Notes: generated by a model not told the origin, from the sequence alone. DNA of 64,000 bases from Phyllobacterium sophorae (GCF_003010965.1 NZ_PGGM01000003.1:434001-498000); one strand, 5' to 3'; counted from the stretch's first letter, positions 36,207-46,759 are shown. Program-made: numbers and translations.

Positions 36207-36862
36207 TCAGTCGTACAGACCACCGAGCAAGACACCCACAATTGCGTGGCCGGATTCATGAATTGCGCAGCGTAACCGAATAGCGTCGTTTACGGCTTCT
36301 TGGGGCGGCAGCTGATTATATAGATCGCTATATTCCATCTCCCTGCCTTTACCCCTTGCCCGTCGACGGGCATCTCGAACGAGTTGCTCAAGTTGAGCAC
36401 CGTTCCAGCCTTCGGTGCGATAGGCAATCACATCCATGTCGAATTCGGCAAGATCCTGCTGAGATAACAGCGGAGTATCCCTTCTCGGGCTGTAGCGTTT
36501 GGCAAATGTAATCTTTGTATGTCGATCAAGCTTGCCTGGCCGCAACAGCGCCGTATCAATTAGTTCGAGGTATTGCACGCTCCGATCACGAGTACGCCTT
36601 CGCGGCTCGAGGCACCGTCAACGCATTCCAACAAGCTTGACACGACTTCCCTGCTATATTGCGCTACCCTGCGCAAAATTCGGCGTGCGTTCGGCTTGTC
36701 GTGGCACTCCCCGGTCAGCAAATCAGCGATGTTTGGCCATGCTAGTCGCCTCAGGGCTTGCGAAACTGAGGAAAATACCGAACCCGACATCAAGTCTGGG
36801 GCCGCAACGTCATCGAAGAATCTAGTGGAGGCTTGGCGTTCTATAGAGGATTGACTGGCCAA
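36207..36862 (-). pseudogene. FtsH-like AAA+ protease fragment
   Basis: Two frames joined by a frameshift near 36575. The first ends VSSLLECVDGASSREGVLVI (Walker B region of AAA+). The second continues LELIDTALLRPGKLDRHTKI (with the LLRPG-x-x-DR arginine motif), a helical lid, and CAIHESGHAIVGVLLGG with the M41 zinc motif. It stops there, losing the rest of the peptidase. It is a paralogue of the gene at 1-657. Confidence 0.75.
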
Positions 36863-37127
36863 TCCTGATCTCTAGCTCGACGATGTATTTTTGCAAGGCG
36901 TCAAAGTTCACGGAAATGCCAAGGCCTGGCGCATCCGGAATCTTTACTTCGCCGGCGCGGTCGATCTCCAGATGCTCACGGCATATTAACCAGGACAGCG
37001 AGGATGGGTCCATCGGATATTCGCACAGGTCCTGCCGTTCGAGGCCGGCATAGGCCTGCAGGGACGCGCTCAGGGCTAAGTGTGACGTGTAGGTGTGATT
37101 GACATAGGGGGCCCCGCGCTGATCCAC
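36822..37127 (-). pseudogene. Enolase-superfamily (mandelate racemase-like) C-terminal fragment
   Basis: The frame reads HLALSASLQAYAGLERQDLC, EYPMDPSSLSWLICREHLE and IDRAGEVKIPDAPGLGIS, ending SILYRTPSLH. These are features of the C-terminal barrel end of MR/MLE enzymes, which use sugar acids. The N-terminal domain and the rest of the barrel are absent. Confidence 0.65.
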
Positions 37128-37186
37128 AGCCGGGGGGCGCTTGGCAATTCCGTTGGCCGTCGTTAACGCTGAGTACGGTAAATCGG

Positions 37187-37590
37187 GTGCATGATCTACC
37201 CGGAATGAGCTTCACCGATGCGATCGATATTGATGCCGACGAGGTCAAAGCCTCGGTGGCGGTTCCAAAGTACTTTGCAGCATATGAGCACAAGTTCGGA
37301 CTGCCGGTTCATCGCCCTGTCAACGTCAAAGTAGTCTGCGACAGGGGCGACAGGCTCAGAATCGAAACGGATCGAGGGGCATTCTCAGCGCGGGGGCTTA
37401 TCAATGCCACCGGCACGTGGGAGTCGCCTACATACCGGACTATCCTGGTGCGGACAGGTTCAAGGGAAGGCAACTCCACACGCGCGATTACCGCACGGCC
37501 GAGGACTTCGCCGGAAAACACGTGACCGTCGTTGGCGGCGGGATTTCCGCGGTCCAACTTCTGGACGAAATATCACGGGTCCCCTCGACC
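37187..37590 (+). pseudogene. Flavin-containing monooxygenase-like fragment
   Basis: The frame reads FAAYEHKFGLPVHRPVNVKV, IETDRGAFSARGLINATGTW. After a frameshift near 37430 it continues RFKGRQLHTRDYRTAEDFAG and KHVTVVGGGISAVQLLDEIS, the second dinucleotide-binding motif of FMO-type flavoproteins. Both ends are missing. Confidence 0.7.
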
Positions 37591-38347
37591 ACATGATTGA
37601 ACATGCAAGCCACTCCTGCCTGACGAGATCGTTAAGTCTGAAGCTATGGACCCTCCGGATTGAGAGGTGCTTGACAGCTTCAGCGTCAATTTTGCCGTCT
37701 CGGTGCCGATGGCACTGGCGCATTGAAACGATGGTCCTTACAGCTTTGGTCCGCGCGGTGTTTGTCAATAGTCCTCAAGGAGAGGGCCACGATGCCAGCG
37801 GTATTGACCGCTTCGGCATTTTGCCACGGCCAGCTGAGCGTGGACTATCTCGTCTTGCCTAGCTTTCCCCCTTTTCTTCGATAATATCCGCGATCAGTTC
37901 GACTGGTGGCCACGGGTTCCCTTTTCGAATGTGTGCTGGGACCACCAACGAGCCCACCGCAATCGGTGTGCGCTGGTTCATCATGTCTTCACTTGGTTAA
38001 CTTTCGAACACATGATTTGGGCAACATAGCCGTTGCTATACTTCCATCACATCCGACAAAGCCGGACCAACGAAATTTCCGCACTACGAGGTACTCAAAA
38101 TCAATATAGCTCTTGCTATACTATCGCTACAATGCTCTACTTCATTTAAGCTGCTAACCGGAAGTTGCTGGATAATTGCCGAAACGAGCACAGATGAAAT
38201 CAAGTTGCCGTTCGTTGAGAAGAGTTGACGATCACTCGAACGGCGAAGTGTGACGCATCCAATACTGCCAGTCCCGGGGGACGCAAGCTTGCTGGGTATT
38301 GGTCAGTGTCTGTTGAAGTTCATGTCCACGCATCCGGGGGATCAGTC
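37591..38347. other. Decayed region with orphan operator-like palindromes
   Basis: No intact gene. Two palindromes stand out: ATAGC-CGTT-GCTAT at 38026-38039 and TATAGC-TCTT-GCTATA at 38105-38120, each followed by CT (TATACT). They look like operators of a lost regulator or toxin-antitoxin gene pair. Confidence 0.4.
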
Positions 38348-38446
38348 ATGTTCAAAGGCCAAAAACAACTTTTCAGAGCCACAGTATTCTTTTGGATAGT
38401 GTCAGGTATGGTGGCGTTATGGTTGGTCGGTTGGCTTTTGCAGTAG
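38348..38446 (+). CDS. Possible 32-aa membrane peptide
   Basis: ATG at 38348 gives a basic head followed by one hydrophobic helix (FFWIVSGMVALWLVGWLLQ). A weak purine-rich site (GGGGGAT) precedes it. Evidence is only the pattern of one membrane segment, so it may be chance. Confidence 0.25.
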   Translation: MFKGQKQLFRATVFFWIVSGMVALWLVGWLLQ

Positions 38447-38730
38447 AACCAGGGTACGTCCCTCCCCGTTCCGTGTCGGGCAGTGTCCGATTTGCGCCAC
38501 CAAATTTGCTTTCTCCACGCTCCTTTGTGCCGACATTGCCTTCCCAAGTTCCCTTTCCGCCACAGACGTCGATCGTCTAGTGAGAAGTCATCATAGGCGG
38601 CGGTTCCGCGTCGTGGCCAGCCACAGATACTGCCAGACCGGTCGCACCTGCCGTTCGATCAGACCGGCGCCTTCACGCACGAGAAATAGTTGCCGCTTTT
38701 TCTGTTCCCGTTTGCCGGCGTTGTGGGCGT

Positions 38731-39261
38731 TCATATCTGCGCGTCAACCAAACTCCACTTGATTTCTGACGGCCTGCTTAACCATCTTTGACGCGCCACC
38801 GTGTATTTCACCAGCCCCCTGTGCTGTAGCGAAGCCAACCCCCTGCGAATGGACGCCTTAAGGGCGGCGCTCCTCCAGGCATGGATTGTATGGTCCGCAT
38901 CATCGCAATTGCCAAATAGCATCTCGCATAGAAAGAAATGCAGTTCTTTTGACGTCCACTTAGACCCTAGGAATGCATCAGATCGCATGACTACAAGAAT
39001 GGCCTGTTCAACTTTTGCAAGCCGGACACCGACGAGGGAAGCGAAAATCCCCTGAAGCATCCCCACCGTTCTTGACCTGGACTTTGGGTTCGGCGATGAG
39101 AACTTGTCCGATTTGCCGGCATAAACCATCAGTTGTGCGTTGCTCACCACAGAATTTAGGTCGCTCATTGCGACGGTCGCGATTTCGGAACAGCCGAATT
39201 CCGCAACGGGACGCAGATAATCGATACGATCAAATCCGTCGATTGCAACGCGAACGGTCAT
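38731..39261 (-). pseudogene. Chimeric ORF: GAPDH-like N terminus joined to an unknown domain
   Basis: It starts MTVRVAIDGFDRIDYLRPVA, clearly a degenerate copy of the glyceraldehyde-3-phosphate dehydrogenase opening, where the GFGRIGR loop should be. From about residue 55 it changes to an unrelated helical, basic sequence (KELHFFLCEMLFGNCDDADH, LKASIRRGLASLQHRGLVKY). The NAD-binding glycine pattern is altered (GFDRID), so dehydrogenase activity is not expected. The open frame of 176 codons may be chance fusion or a new protein. Confidence 0.5.
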
Positions 39262-39989
39262 TTTATCCTCTCCTTGGGTACTTTCGTGATCTTCCGCGGG
39301 ATTGTGCGGGCAGTTCACTTTCCGCCGCTGCGGTTGTCATGATTTCTCTCCCAGCTGCGCCTTAGGCTCGGGTGGTATGAAGCCAGTTACTGATGGATAA
39401 GTAAAATTTAATATATTTAGGATCAAGGTAAATATTATTAACTCAGAGCAATGCGGATCTTTGAGGGATGATGGTCCACTTAAGAACTGGCCAAAATGCC
39501 TGCCCGAGATAATGCACCAATCCGCACGATCCCGGGCTCCACGACGCACACTGAAATCGAGTGCTACCGAGCACGTGACCAGCGGTCTTCTGATCAAACC
39601 TTCTGCGTTTGAACGGCCATGCAGCGCCTTAATATTTGATCATTTAGCCCTCAAAACAGATCAAATCGGGTAGTGTCGACGCATGGTTTCGTAGGGTCTT
39701 GCATAGGAACGCGCAACCTGACTAAGGCGTTGTATTCGAGGTTTGAGCGGCGGCTCGCAAGCGTCTCGTTGTGAGCTGTCAACACCTTCAAAGCCGTACC
39801 CGAACGCCCGGCATCCGCGCGGCTCAACTATGATTTGACATTCAGGGTCAGTAGGGATTGAACTTGTACTGCCTAGGAAAGCAACGCCCTACTCCCACCG
39901 AGAACCACTTCCCCAACGCCTTATTCGTTTTTGCGCTTTTGCCGCCAGCGGCGGCGATTTCGCTGGGTGGAAAGTCAGAAGAAGATGCC
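39262..39989. other. Intergenic region with an AT-rich patch
   Basis: No supported gene. Bases about 39395-39450 are strikingly AT-rich compared with the surroundings. Promoter for the MFS exporter at 39990 is expected in the right part. Confidence 0.45.
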
Positions 39990-41459
39990 ATGCTTGAAAC
40001 GGTAGACAAGACGAAGCGCCCTTGGGTTGTTGTATCCATTGTCCTTGCGACATTCATGGTCGCGATAGAGGCGACAATTGTTGCAACAGCGATCCCGCAT
40101 ATTGTCGGGCAACTCGGCGGCTTTACCTATTATAGCTGGGTCTTTTCGGCATATCTTCTCGCACAATCGACGACAACAGTCATCTATGGAAAACTGTCCG
40201 ACGTGTTCGGCCGGAAGCCCATTCTTATCGGGGGGATTGTAATATTTCTTATCGCTTCTGCGGCTGCAGGCTTCGCTTGGTCAATGGCCTCGCTGATCGG
40301 ATTCCGGCTATTACAGGGCATCGGTGCAGGAGCGATCCAGCCGGTGTCGATGACGGTTATCGGGGACCTCTATAAGCTGGAAGAACGGGCCAGGGTCCAA
40401 GGTGTACTTGCCAGCGTTTGGGCGATATCGGCAGTCACTGGCCCCCTTGCGGGCGGTATCATCGTCGATAATTTTTCGTGGGGATGGATCTTCTGGATTA
40501 ATCTTCCGCTTGGCCTGCTGACCATTGCAGGGTTAGGGCTTTTTCTGCATGAATCCATTGAACCTCGGAAGGTCAAAATTGATTATCTCGGAAGCCTGTT
40601 TTTTTCGGTCGCCATTGTTTCCCTCTTGGCCATGCTCACCGATACAGATTCAGGTTTCGGTATCCTTGCCGGTCTTGCTGCAGTTTTTTGCGTGAGCGGC
40701 GGCCTTTTTTTCCTTCAGGAGCGGCGTGCCCCTCAACCCATCATTTCACTGGCCCTTTGGAGCCAACGGCTGATCGCCACCAGCAATACTGCCACACTGC
40801 TTGCGGGCATGGCGCTCATCGGACTTACAACCGTTCTTCCTATTTACGTGCAAGGTGTGCTGGGCCGCTCGCCGCTCGTCGCCGGCTTCACCCTAACCAT
40901 GCTGGTTGTCGGGTGGCCCATGGCAGTCATGCTGTCCAGCCGGTTCTACCGTGCATTTGGAATTCGCAGCACCCTGCGCACTGGTAGCCTCATGTTCCCT
41001 GTCGGGGCTGTGTTCCTTCTTTTCCTACAGCCTGAGAGCAGTCCCATTTCGGCGGGTATTGGATCTTTTCTGATGGGGTTCGGCATGGGCCTTATCAGCA
41101 TCACTAGCGTGGTTCTTGTCCAGGAAAGCGTCGAATGGTCAATGCGAGGCAGTGCGACTGCTTCGATTATCTTTTCACGGAGTTTAGGAAATACCCTCGG
41201 TGCAACGATCCTTGGCGCAATTCTTAACTTTGGCATTGTCCATTTCGGGAACGGCGATCTGGCCGCCCAACTCCACGAGGTTCTCAATCAACCTGCTGGG
41301 CTGGCCGACCTTGCCGCAACGCCAGCGGTCAGGACGGTGTTTCATTCGGCGTTGCATTGGACTTTCTGGGGCGTTTTCATCCTAGCCCTGCTTACTTTCG
41401 CAACAACGTGGCTTATCCCTGTGTCACGAGATGCCGGTCGTAAAGAGGCTCGCATCTAA
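39990..41459 (+). CDS. MFS drug-export protein, EmrB/QacA (DHA2) type
   Basis: Start MLETVDKTKRPWVVVSIVLA at 39990 (489 aa); an extension to 39858 is less likely. About fourteen membrane helices. Motif A is KLSDVFGRKPILIGG and motif C ASVWAISAVTGPLAGGIIVD, both typical of proton-driven drug exporters. It would export toxic organic compounds across the inner membrane. No adaptor (EmrA-like) gene is adjacent. Confidence 0.9.
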   Translation: MLETVDKTKRPWVVVSIVLATFMVAIEATIVATAIPHIVGQLGGFTYYSWVFSAYLLAQSTTTVIYGKLSDVFGRKPILIGGIVIFLIASAAAGFAWSMASLIGFRLLQGIGAGAIQPVSMTVIGDLYKLEERARVQGVLASVWAISAVTGPLAGGIIVDNFSWGWIFWINLPLGLLTIAGLGLFLHESIEPRKVKIDYLGSLFFSVAIVSLLAMLTDTDSGFGILAGLAAVFCVSGGLFFLQERRAPQPIISLALWSQRLIATSNTATLLAGMALIGLTTVLPIYVQGVLGRSPLVAGFTLTMLVVGWPMAVMLSSRFYRAFGIRSTLRTGSLMFPVGAVFLLFLQPESSPISAGIGSFLMGFGMGLISITSVVLVQESVEWSMRGSATASIIFSRSLGNTLGATILGAILNFGIVHFGNGDLAAQLHEVLNQPAGLADLAATPAVRTVFHSALHWTFWGVFILALLTFATTWLIPVSRDAGRKEARI

Positions 41460-42129
41460 ATCAGGGAACAATCAGACATCGTCGTCGAATCATCTTATGT
41501 GCGTTTCATAGTGCCGACCCTGCGCATTTCCGGCTCACTGCGGCCAACGCCCAAATTTTGAGATCTCAACCCGGTATTTGGTGGGACATGCAGTGGTGAT
41601 CGCGTCAAACATCCCTATTTTCGATGTCCGGACCTATCGAGCAGTCAACCACATGTTGGAGCTCGTTCTGCAACTCTTCGATGCTTCGGGAAGAACTCTG
41701 CCGTCCAATCCAGCAATCCCACCAAGGTACACACCGCTGGCAAAGTTAAAAGTTACGGTGCAGAGATGATCCCGATACAGCCACGCCGTCTTTCGATTGC
41801 GATGCGCCGATCGCCGCGCCAGCTTTCGGACCAGACGGGGCTGACGAAGAATATTTGAAAGTGGTGCCCGCACCATCTTTCGCCCCAGAAATTCTAGAAG
41901 TATGGCCGTCTCATGATGGCATAACGCAAGAATTTAGAAAACTGAACCGAGGGCCAAATGCTGATCAAGCACTCGCCCAAATTGGTTTTGGTCGTAAACG
42001 CCTGCCGCGACCAAGCATTATCAGCGCGTTCCGCGTTCGCAAAAACCGGGACTGCACACTTCTTATCTGCCATCGCAGCAATTTATTGCCCGAAAAATAC
42101 TTACCAAGGCACGATCATCGTTTCCAAAG
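41460..42129. other. Intergenic region after the MFS exporter
   Basis: 670 bases with short open frames in several directions but no ribosome site or family match. I see nothing I can name. Confidence 0.4.
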
Positions 42130-42381
42130 TTAGGCGCGACTTCGCCCGGATACGAGCTGTAATGCAGGTTGCGAAGTCTTGTGCCGCATTGGGACAAGAG
42201 CATCTATTGCCCGCTGGACCTCAGCTGGCGTCCAGCCAGACAAGTAGGCTTCCGCCTGCAAGGCGGCGATATCTGTAAAGTTCCCATGCTGAAGTTTCAT
42301 AAAACGACCTCGTAACGCCTCCTTGCAATGTCTTTCTCGTTCCGGGTAATATCCGGTCCGTATAGGGGACGGGATTGGCAT
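42130..42381 (-). CDS. Hypothetical 83-aa protein
   Basis: A strong ribosome site (GAGGAGG eight bases before the ATG) supports the start MPIPSPIRTGYYPERERHCK. The second half is helical: FTDIAALQAEAYLSGWTPAE, VQRAIDALVPM. No family recognised. It is the only well-marked gene in this otherwise empty stretch. Confidence 0.55.
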   Translation of the reverse strand: MPIPSPIRTGYYPERERHCKEALRGRFMKLQHGNFTDIAALQAEAYLSGWTPAEVQRAIDALVPMRHKTSQPALQLVSGRSRA

Positions 42382-42659
42382 CGTGTTTTCCTCCTCAACG
42401 ACCCGATTTGCAGGCGGCTGTTTGAAAATTTGAGCCTCTCTCTTTTCTGCAAACCACTCCTAGCTAAACGCTTTTCAGTGCCAAAATGATCCACACCTGA
42501 CCGCAATGATCGCCAAGGGAAGCATTTTTCTTTTGACATGAACGCGCACGCGACATGAGATTTGATCGCGGTTGAATTTTAAATGAACGAAAAGGTTTCC
42601 AGCGGCCAACACACAGTTCGGCGCCGCCGAGCCAGGCTCACCAGTGTTTGAATGACGCT

Positions 42660-43025
42660 TTATTCGAGTCTGATACCTAATTCTTGACGAACTTGCTTAG
42701 TCAGGCCTTTTGCAACAAGCTGGTAGGATCGACGCAAATAGGCGTCTAGTTCGCTATCACTAAGACCCGCCTCCTTAGAAACGCAAACCCACTGCCGCTT
42801 AGCGAAGTAAGGCGCCTGCTTGACACCCTCGATCCCGGTCAGCACGACGAAGCTTTCCTCTGGACACTTAAATACAATGCTGTTCAGATCAGGGGATACC
42901 AGCCTCAGAAGCGTGAATACTTTGCCGCTCACCTTTGCGACCCGCGCTCCCCATTGGTCGACGAGGGAAACGCCTGGAAGCGAAAGTGTGAAGCTCTCGA
43001 AGCATCCGATTTCGAACAAATTCAT
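42660..43025 (-). CDS. MmcQ/YjbR-family protein
   Basis: 121 aa from MNLFEIGCFESFTLSLPGVS. Family features are LVDQWGARVAKVSGKVFTLL, SIVFKCPEESFVVLTGIEGV, APYFAKRQWVCVSKEAGLSD and the final helix LRRSYQLVAKGLTKQVRQEL. These small proteins have a double-wing DNA-binding-like fold; their role is unknown. Upstream in-frame sequence to 43190 is not supported. Confidence 0.8.
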   Translation of the reverse strand: MNLFEIGCFESFTLSLPGVSLVDQWGARVAKVSGKVFTLLRLVSPDLNSIVFKCPEESFVVLTGIEGVKQAPYFAKRQWVCVSKEAGLSDSELDAYLRRSYQLVAKGLTKQVRQELGIRLE

Positions 43026-43652
43026 GCATTTTCCAAAGGCGCTAGAAGTGAGTTCTCGGAGAACATTTGCGGAATTGCAGAACTGAGTCCCCGCAACTCC
43101 TATTGGTGTGAAACGACGGTAAGAGGAATGTATCATAGATGCTAAGAATTGAAGCATATGGGGGGATGATTTATTCCAAGTCATACCCAAGTCGTCGCCT
43201 TGATAAACGCGTACATCCGATCGGGACTGCGCTATGCTTCAGGCCGTGATGCTTCCTGCTAACTGCTAGTACTGCGGCACTAGATGCGCGATATTCGATA
43301 TCACGTTTAAGCAATTGCCGCAGTTTTCACCGTGGAAGTAATACTCGCTGTCAAGGTCGAAGACGTATAGGTCCGAATGCCTAATTGGAAAGTTCGCCCT
43401 ACGGGCGTATTCTTACCCTGCTGACCGAGACGCCAAGCACCGCCTACAGCCTCTCGCGCACCTTCGCAAGCAGCTCCTTGGGGCCGAGGCGTTGGAACTC
43501 TCCTCAGCTGATTCAACACCCCTGCGAGGTGACAGTGGATGTATCCACAGATGTTCAGATGCTAGCGCGTAGATTGCGCAAGGTTTCAGGTCACGAGAAA
43601 AATAGAGATCCGAAATATTGGAGGCAATGTCTCTAAATAGGAGGAAGAGAAC
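43026..43652. other. Intergenic region upstream of the MHS transporter
   Basis: No supported gene in 627 bases. The right end holds the AGGAGGAAG ribosome site of the MHS transporter and probably its promoter. Confidence 0.4.
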
Positions 43653-44981
43653 ATGGCTATTCAAGTCCCGCAAGATTTCCGCCGCGTGATCGTTGCCGCG
43701 TCGGTGGGAAACATCATCGAATGGTATGACTTCTATATCTTCGGGAGTTTGGCTGCGGTTCTTTCAGTCAAGTTCTTCGAACAATCCCACCCAGTCGCAG
43801 CTTTGCTCAGTACAATTGCGCTGTTTACTGCAGGCTTTCTGATCCGCCCCCTGGGGGCGTTCCTCTTCGGCTGGATGGGCGACCGTGTCGGCCGCAAATA
43901 TACCTTCCTCATTACGCTCAGCGGCATGGGGTTGGGCACAGGCGCGATCGGTTTGATCCCGACATACGAGTCCATCGGCTTGACCGCTGCATTCCTCCTG
44001 TTTGGTTTGCGCATGATCCAGGGATTGTGCTTGGGCGGTGAGTATGGCGGCGCCATCACCTACGTCGCCGAGCATGTCCCCGACGAACGCCGTGGTTACT
44101 ACACCGGCTGGCTTCAGACCTCGCCGACGCTTGGGATTGTGGTGTCACTGGCGGTGATCATCGCAACGCGTACCTATTTCGGCAATGAAGCATTCGACGC
44201 ATGGGCGTGGCGCGTTCCGTTCCTGGTCTCCTTCCTGCTGGTAGCGATTGCAATCTACATCAGGCTCCAGCTTCAGGAGACACCGATTTTCGCGGAGATC
44301 AAGGCCAAGGGGCAGATGACCAAAAATCCCTGGAAGGAAGCCTTCCTTAGTGCCAATATCAAATACGTTGGGATCGCGACCATCGTGCTGATCGGGCAAG
44401 GCGTCGTCTGGTACAGCGGCCAGTTCTGGGCATTGTATTTTCTACAGCAGGTTTCCAAGGTGGACCCGCTGAACTCGGCCTACATTGTGGGTGCTGCGCT
44501 GCTCCTTGCAACGCCGAGTTTGATCCTTTTTGGCCTGCTGTCCGATTTCATCGGCCGCAAGCCAGTGATCTTGGGAGGCATGTTGCTCGCTGCCATCACC
44601 TACTATCCGCTCTATTTGTGGTTGGGAACAGTCACGCAACCTGGCAACATCAACTATCCAGTCGCGATCTTCATCATCTTTATCCTCGTTTGCTATGTCG
44701 GGATGGTATACGGGCCGGTCGGGGCGTTCCTGGCAGAATACTTCCCTGGCAGGATTCGCTACACGTCAGTGTCGGTGCCGTATCACATCGGCAATGGCTG
44801 GGGTGGCGGACTGGTGCCGTTCATTACCTCAGCGGCTTTCGCGGCCACCGGCAGTATCGGCTACGCGCTGCTTTACCCGATCGTGGTTCCGGCCGTATGT
44901 TTCGTGCTCGCTCTATTCTTAATGCCCGAGACGCGCAAGATCAGCATCTGGAATCCGATTGAGCCTAGAGCCGAAACATAA
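43653..44981 (+). CDS. MFS metabolite:H+ symporter (MHS family)
   Basis: 442 aa, twelve membrane helices. The opening RVIVAASVGNIIEWYDFYIF is the MHS signature, followed by RPLGAFLFGWMGDRVGRKYT and RMIQGLCLGGEYGGAITYVA. MHS proteins (ShiA, ProP, KgtP, citrate carriers) import small acids or osmolytes with protons; the substrate cannot be told. AGGAGGAAGAGAAC precedes the ATG. It lies upstream of the Lrp and amino-acid ABC genes and may feed the same pathway. Confidence 0.92.
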   Translation: MAIQVPQDFRRVIVAASVGNIIEWYDFYIFGSLAAVLSVKFFEQSHPVAALLSTIALFTAGFLIRPLGAFLFGWMGDRVGRKYTFLITLSGMGLGTGAIGLIPTYESIGLTAAFLLFGLRMIQGLCLGGEYGGAITYVAEHVPDERRGYYTGWLQTSPTLGIVVSLAVIIATRTYFGNEAFDAWAWRVPFLVSFLLVAIAIYIRLQLQETPIFAEIKAKGQMTKNPWKEAFLSANIKYVGIATIVLIGQGVVWYSGQFWALYFLQQVSKVDPLNSAYIVGAALLLATPSLILFGLLSDFIGRKPVILGGMLLAAITYYPLYLWLGTVTQPGNINYPVAIFIIFILVCYVGMVYGPVGAFLAEYFPGRIRYTSVSVPYHIGNGWGGGLVPFITSAAFAATGSIGYALLYPIVVPAVCFVLALFLMPETRKISIWNPIEPRAET

Positions 44982-45277
44982 TCCTGTGCGGGGCTAACTG
45001 GCCCTGCACATTTTGCTCGCAGGGCCTCATCTTCGAGGCAACAGCCTGGGCACGTTTCCGGACGAGATGACCGGCGTGTCGTTGCAGCAGGGATTGCATC
45101 CATAGCAAAGGCGATTATTCGAGGTTACCCTTCGAAAGAACGAGCCAGACACGGGCCAGCGCAGAAGATAAGCGCTGGGAGCAACGAACCCATTGCATTG
45201 GAAACAATTTAATGTACGCTATACAAGTAATAGAAAAATACTGCGACATTTTTTTCCATTTATGAAAGTATGCAGCT

Positions 45278-45778
45278 TTGCGAGAACATTTGGATCAGAC
45301 GGATCGAAAACTGGTCCAACTGCTGTCACAAGACGCGCAACTTGGCGTAAATCGACTGGCTGAACGGATGGCGATTTCGGTACCCACCGTGCGCTCGCGC
45401 CTTCGTAACCTCTTGAGCAAGAACCTCATCAAAATTGTCGGATTGTTGAGCCTGTCGGAGCGACCCGAACTGATCTCGGCGATTGTCGGCATCAATGCTC
45501 GCGGGCATGGCCGCGCCCGAGAGATCGCAATGCGGATCGCCGAGCTCCCGTTCGTCACCTCAGCGTGCGTCGTAACAGGACGCTTCGATATTATCGTCGA
45601 TGTCGTCGTGGCCGGTGACGTTGCGGACCTTTATCGCGTCACCAGCGAGCTCATTCCGGGCGTAGGTGAGCCGGGAGAGATCACGCGCACCGAGACGTTC
45701 GTTGTCATGGCGGCGTGCAACAAATGGGTAAGTCTGCCCAAGGGCTGTTGGTCAGGCGGCCAAAACGCTCAACCGTAA
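45278..45778 (+). CDS. Lrp/AsnC-family transcriptional regulator
   Basis: 166 aa. The N-terminal winged helix is LDQTDRKLVQLLSQDAQLGV ... SVPTVRSRLRNLLSKNLIKI. The C-terminal RAM/ligand domain contains FVTSACVVTGRFDIIVDVVV and ends with ETFVVMAACNKW. No ATG is available; translation starts at a TTG (45278, or 45293 directly before the DQTDRK core). Lrp proteins sense amino acids, and this one directly precedes an amino-acid ABC importer operon it probably controls. Confidence 0.87.
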   Translation: MREHLDQTDRKLVQLLSQDAQLGVNRLAERMAISVPTVRSRLRNLLSKNLIKIVGLLSLSERPELISAIVGINARGHGRAREIAMRIAELPFVTSACVVTGRFDIIVDVVVAGDVADLYRVTSELIPGVGEPGEITRTETFVVMAACNKWVSLPKGCWSGGQNAQP

Positions 45779-45874
45779 GTCTTGATTTTAGGAAAATCCT
45801 GAGGATCGCCAACCTTGGAACACAAATAGCCCAACCGGGCGGGAACATATAACTGGAACACGGAGGAATACCCA

Positions 45875-46660
45875 ATGATCACGAAGTTATTCGTCGCAGG
45901 CATTGCCATGCTGGGCATGTCCGTCGCTGCAAGCGCCGGCACCCTTGACGACATCACCAAGCGCGGAGAATTGCGCGTGGCAGTCCAAACGCAAGGCCCT
46001 CCCTTCTCCATGGTCGATCAGGCTGGCAAGCGCACGGGCAGCGCGGTCGAACTTGCCGAGTTGATGGCAAAGGAAATGGGAGTAAAGATTACCTTCCTCG
46101 ACTTCGACTGGGATGGCCTTATTCCGGCCCTTCTTTCTAGTAAGGCCGACCTTTTGGTTGCGGACATGACGCCGACGCTGCCGCGTGCGATGAAAGTCGC
46201 ATTCACCAAGCCCTTCATGTTCACTGGAAGCACCGTCTTTGCCAAAGCGGGCAGCAAGTTCGGTTCAATCGATGCCTGCAAGGCGGCCGGCACGAAGATT
46301 GCCGTCCTGCTTGGTGCGACGGGCGAGAAAGTGGCAAAGGAAACTTTTCCTGACGCCGATATCAAGAGCTATAAGGGTGGAGGTCCACTCCTTCTCGACG
46401 CAGTCAACAACGGTCAGGCCGATTGCGGCGTTAACGACGTTTCCGCTGTCAAGGGCCAGCAGGCGGCCTATCCTGCCGGAACCTTCACGATCATGCCGGA
46501 AACACTGTCGAAGGAGCCGCTTGCCTTCGCAACGCGCTATGATGAACAGGACCTTTTGATCTGGATGAACCTCTTTCTTGATCAGGTCGCACTTGATGGC
46601 CGCCTGCAGAAGAACCTGGACTACTGGGTCAATTCTGACGCGTGGAAAAAAGAGCACTAG
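45875..46660 (+). CDS. ABC importer substrate-binding protein, polar amino acid type
   Basis: 261 aa, signal peptide MITKLFVAGIAMLGMSVAAS AG. The mature protein begins LDDITKRGELRVAVQTQGPP, a family-3 solute-binding opening, and includes DWDGLIPALLSSKADLLVAD and NNGQADCGVNDVSAVKG. It captures an amino acid, opine or polyamine in the periplasm. GGAGG precedes the ATG by six bases. The next genes are the two permeases and ATPase of the same importer. Confidence 0.92.
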   Translation: MITKLFVAGIAMLGMSVAASAGTLDDITKRGELRVAVQTQGPPFSMVDQAGKRTGSAVELAELMAKEMGVKITFLDFDWDGLIPALLSSKADLLVADMTPTLPRAMKVAFTKPFMFTGSTVFAKAGSKFGSIDACKAAGTKIAVLLGATGEKVAKETFPDADIKSYKGGGPLLLDAVNNGQADCGVNDVSAVKGQQAAYPAGTFTIMPETLSKEPLAFATRYDEQDLLIWMNLFLDQVALDGRLQKNLDYWVNSDAWKKEH

Positions 46661-46759
46661 ACAATAGCAGGTTTTGGACGGGGCGCAGCGAGCCGATGCG
46701 TTTCCGTCTGGACCACCGTATGACCGCGCTCATTTCGTCGCCCGAAGGATGCTCCCGGC

